Made by a program: the position numbers and the translations under genes. A stretch of 16,356 nt of DNA from Candidatus Hydrogenedentes bacterium CG07_land_8_20_14_0_80_42_17 (GTDB lineage Bacteria; UBA8481): assembly GCA_002780065.1 (NCBI GenBank), contig PEWQ01000139.1, positions 1 through 16,356 of the forward strand. Direction: 5' to 3'. Within the stretch, counting starts at the first letter, position 1; the number at the start of each line of letters is the position of its first letter. The notes under the pieces are model-generated. The model was not told where the DNA came from. It did not search any database and saw nothing but the letters and a program-made list of their open reading frames with translations. Below, piece after piece: positions 16,061-16,356 of the stretch.

Positions 16061-16141
16061 ATCAAACTAGCGACCGAGCGGGTGCTCCAAGAGCGAGACC
16101 CGTTTAATGGTTCGGAAGGGGCGGCTTTTAGCTGCCCCTTC
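16061..16141 (+). ncRNA. Candidate structured small RNA, class unknown
   Basis: Nested pairing can be drawn from the predicted transcript start: CCGA (16074-16077) with TCGG (16112-16115), CGGGT (16079-16083) with ACCCG (16098-16102), and GCTC (16084-16087) with GAGC (16091-16094) closing a CAA loop. A GAG bulge sits on the 3' side. An 11-bp terminal hairpin follows. There is no start codon with a ribosome binding site and a useful frame. It matches no riboswitch or small-RNA family I recognise. It could be a free sRNA or the leader of a gene beyond the window, but the following bases are repeats, which favours a free RNA. Confidence 0.45.
16115..16141 (+). terminator. Hairpin ending the small transcript
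   Basis: GAAGGGGCGGC (16115-16125) pairs with GCTGCCCCTTC (16131-16141) over 11 bp including one G-U, with a TTTTA loop. The downstream bases TCCGTT are only weakly T-rich, so termination may be inefficient or need a factor. The outermost pair competes with the CCGA/TCGG stem of the small RNA. Confidence 0.5.
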
Positions 16142-16160
16142 TCCGTTAAACGAGAATCAA

Positions 16161-16356
16161 ATTTTCAATTTGCTTTTTTCAATTTGCAATTTCAAATATA
16201 ATAACTCGTCTTGGAGGCACAGGCGCCACGCGTCAATGGACGCCACGCGTCAAAGGACGCCTCACGTCAAAGAACGTGCGAAATAATTGGAAAATGAAAA
16301 TTGGAAAAATAAAATTTTCAATTTGCACTTTTCAATTTGCAATTTCAAATATAATA
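16161..16356. repeat. Second copy of the mosaic interspersed repeat
   Basis: The same modules as at 2762-2938 occur here in another arrangement: AT-rich module (16161-16203), GC-rich module with GGAGGCACAGGCGCC (16207-16236), then 17-bp units (16230-16246, 16247-16263, 16264-16280) that decay progressively. A second AT-rich module (16280-16356) runs off the window. The 16265-16356 stretch matches 2786-2877 with two mismatches. No gene is present between 16142 and the window end. Confidence 0.8.

Noticed and set aside
16061-16141. Known riboswitch (c-di-GMP, guanidine, fluoride, SAM-II and THF considered)
   Set aside because: None of the conserved loop sequences of these classes is present, and no gene follows within the window.

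Overview
The window reads as a bacterial chromosome segment of moderately low GC (roughly 40% by eye). It carries interspersed repeats and several TTG-start genes, and has no phage genes, transposases or CRISPR. The gene content (CHASE2-type cyclases, a PqqD/radical-SAM cassette, surface-glycan glycosyltransferases, a lipobox protein) fits an uncultivated bacterium. I cannot name a phylum from this sequence alone.

Left part (1-2710), minus strand. A compact four-gene cassette starts at a predicted promoter at 2680-2708. It runs in this order: a PqqD-like peptide-recognition protein, a radical SAM/SPASM enzyme, a 74-residue peptide whose middle resembles a RiPP leader and whose C-terminal half is Cys/Gly-rich, and a protein-arginine-methyltransferase (PRMT)-fold enzyme with an intact double-E loop. 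Genes overlap or lie within 31 bases of one another. This has the makeup of an uncharacterised RiPP-type peptide-modification pathway and is the strongest candidate here for a new system.

Gap 2709-2958. It contains mosaic interspersed repeats that recur at 16161-16356 at the other end of the window.

Middle (2959-10379), minus strand. Two adjacent genes of about 1,150 residues each have the same layout: N-terminal membrane anchor, CHASE2-like extracytoplasmic domain, three membrane segments, class III nucleotide cyclase domain, long helical region and TPR-like tail. Their cyclase domains are degenerate in opposite ways. One keeps both metal-binding Asp residues but lacks the transition-state Asn/Arg. 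The other keeps Asn/Arg but lacks both Asp residues. The pair is therefore predicted to be an obligate heterodimer with one composite active site, organised like the C1/C2 halves of animal adenylyl cyclases. A small SLOG-family (molybdenum-carrier-like/YpsA-like) gene overlaps the 3' end of the second cyclase gene. A tRNA-Val(CAC) lies just upstream of the pair.

Right part (10545-15943). A plus-strand pair (lipoprotein with a YfaP/DUF2135-like motif, and a DPM1-like GT2) converges on a minus-strand operon (GT-C membrane glycosyltransferase, GT2, asparagine-synthase-type amidotransferase). Together these look like a small glycan/polyprenyl-sugar locus.

Far right (15944-16356). A strong plus-strand promoter drives a short structured transcript that ends in an 11-bp hairpin. 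It is a candidate small RNA of no class I recognise. The repeat block follows it.
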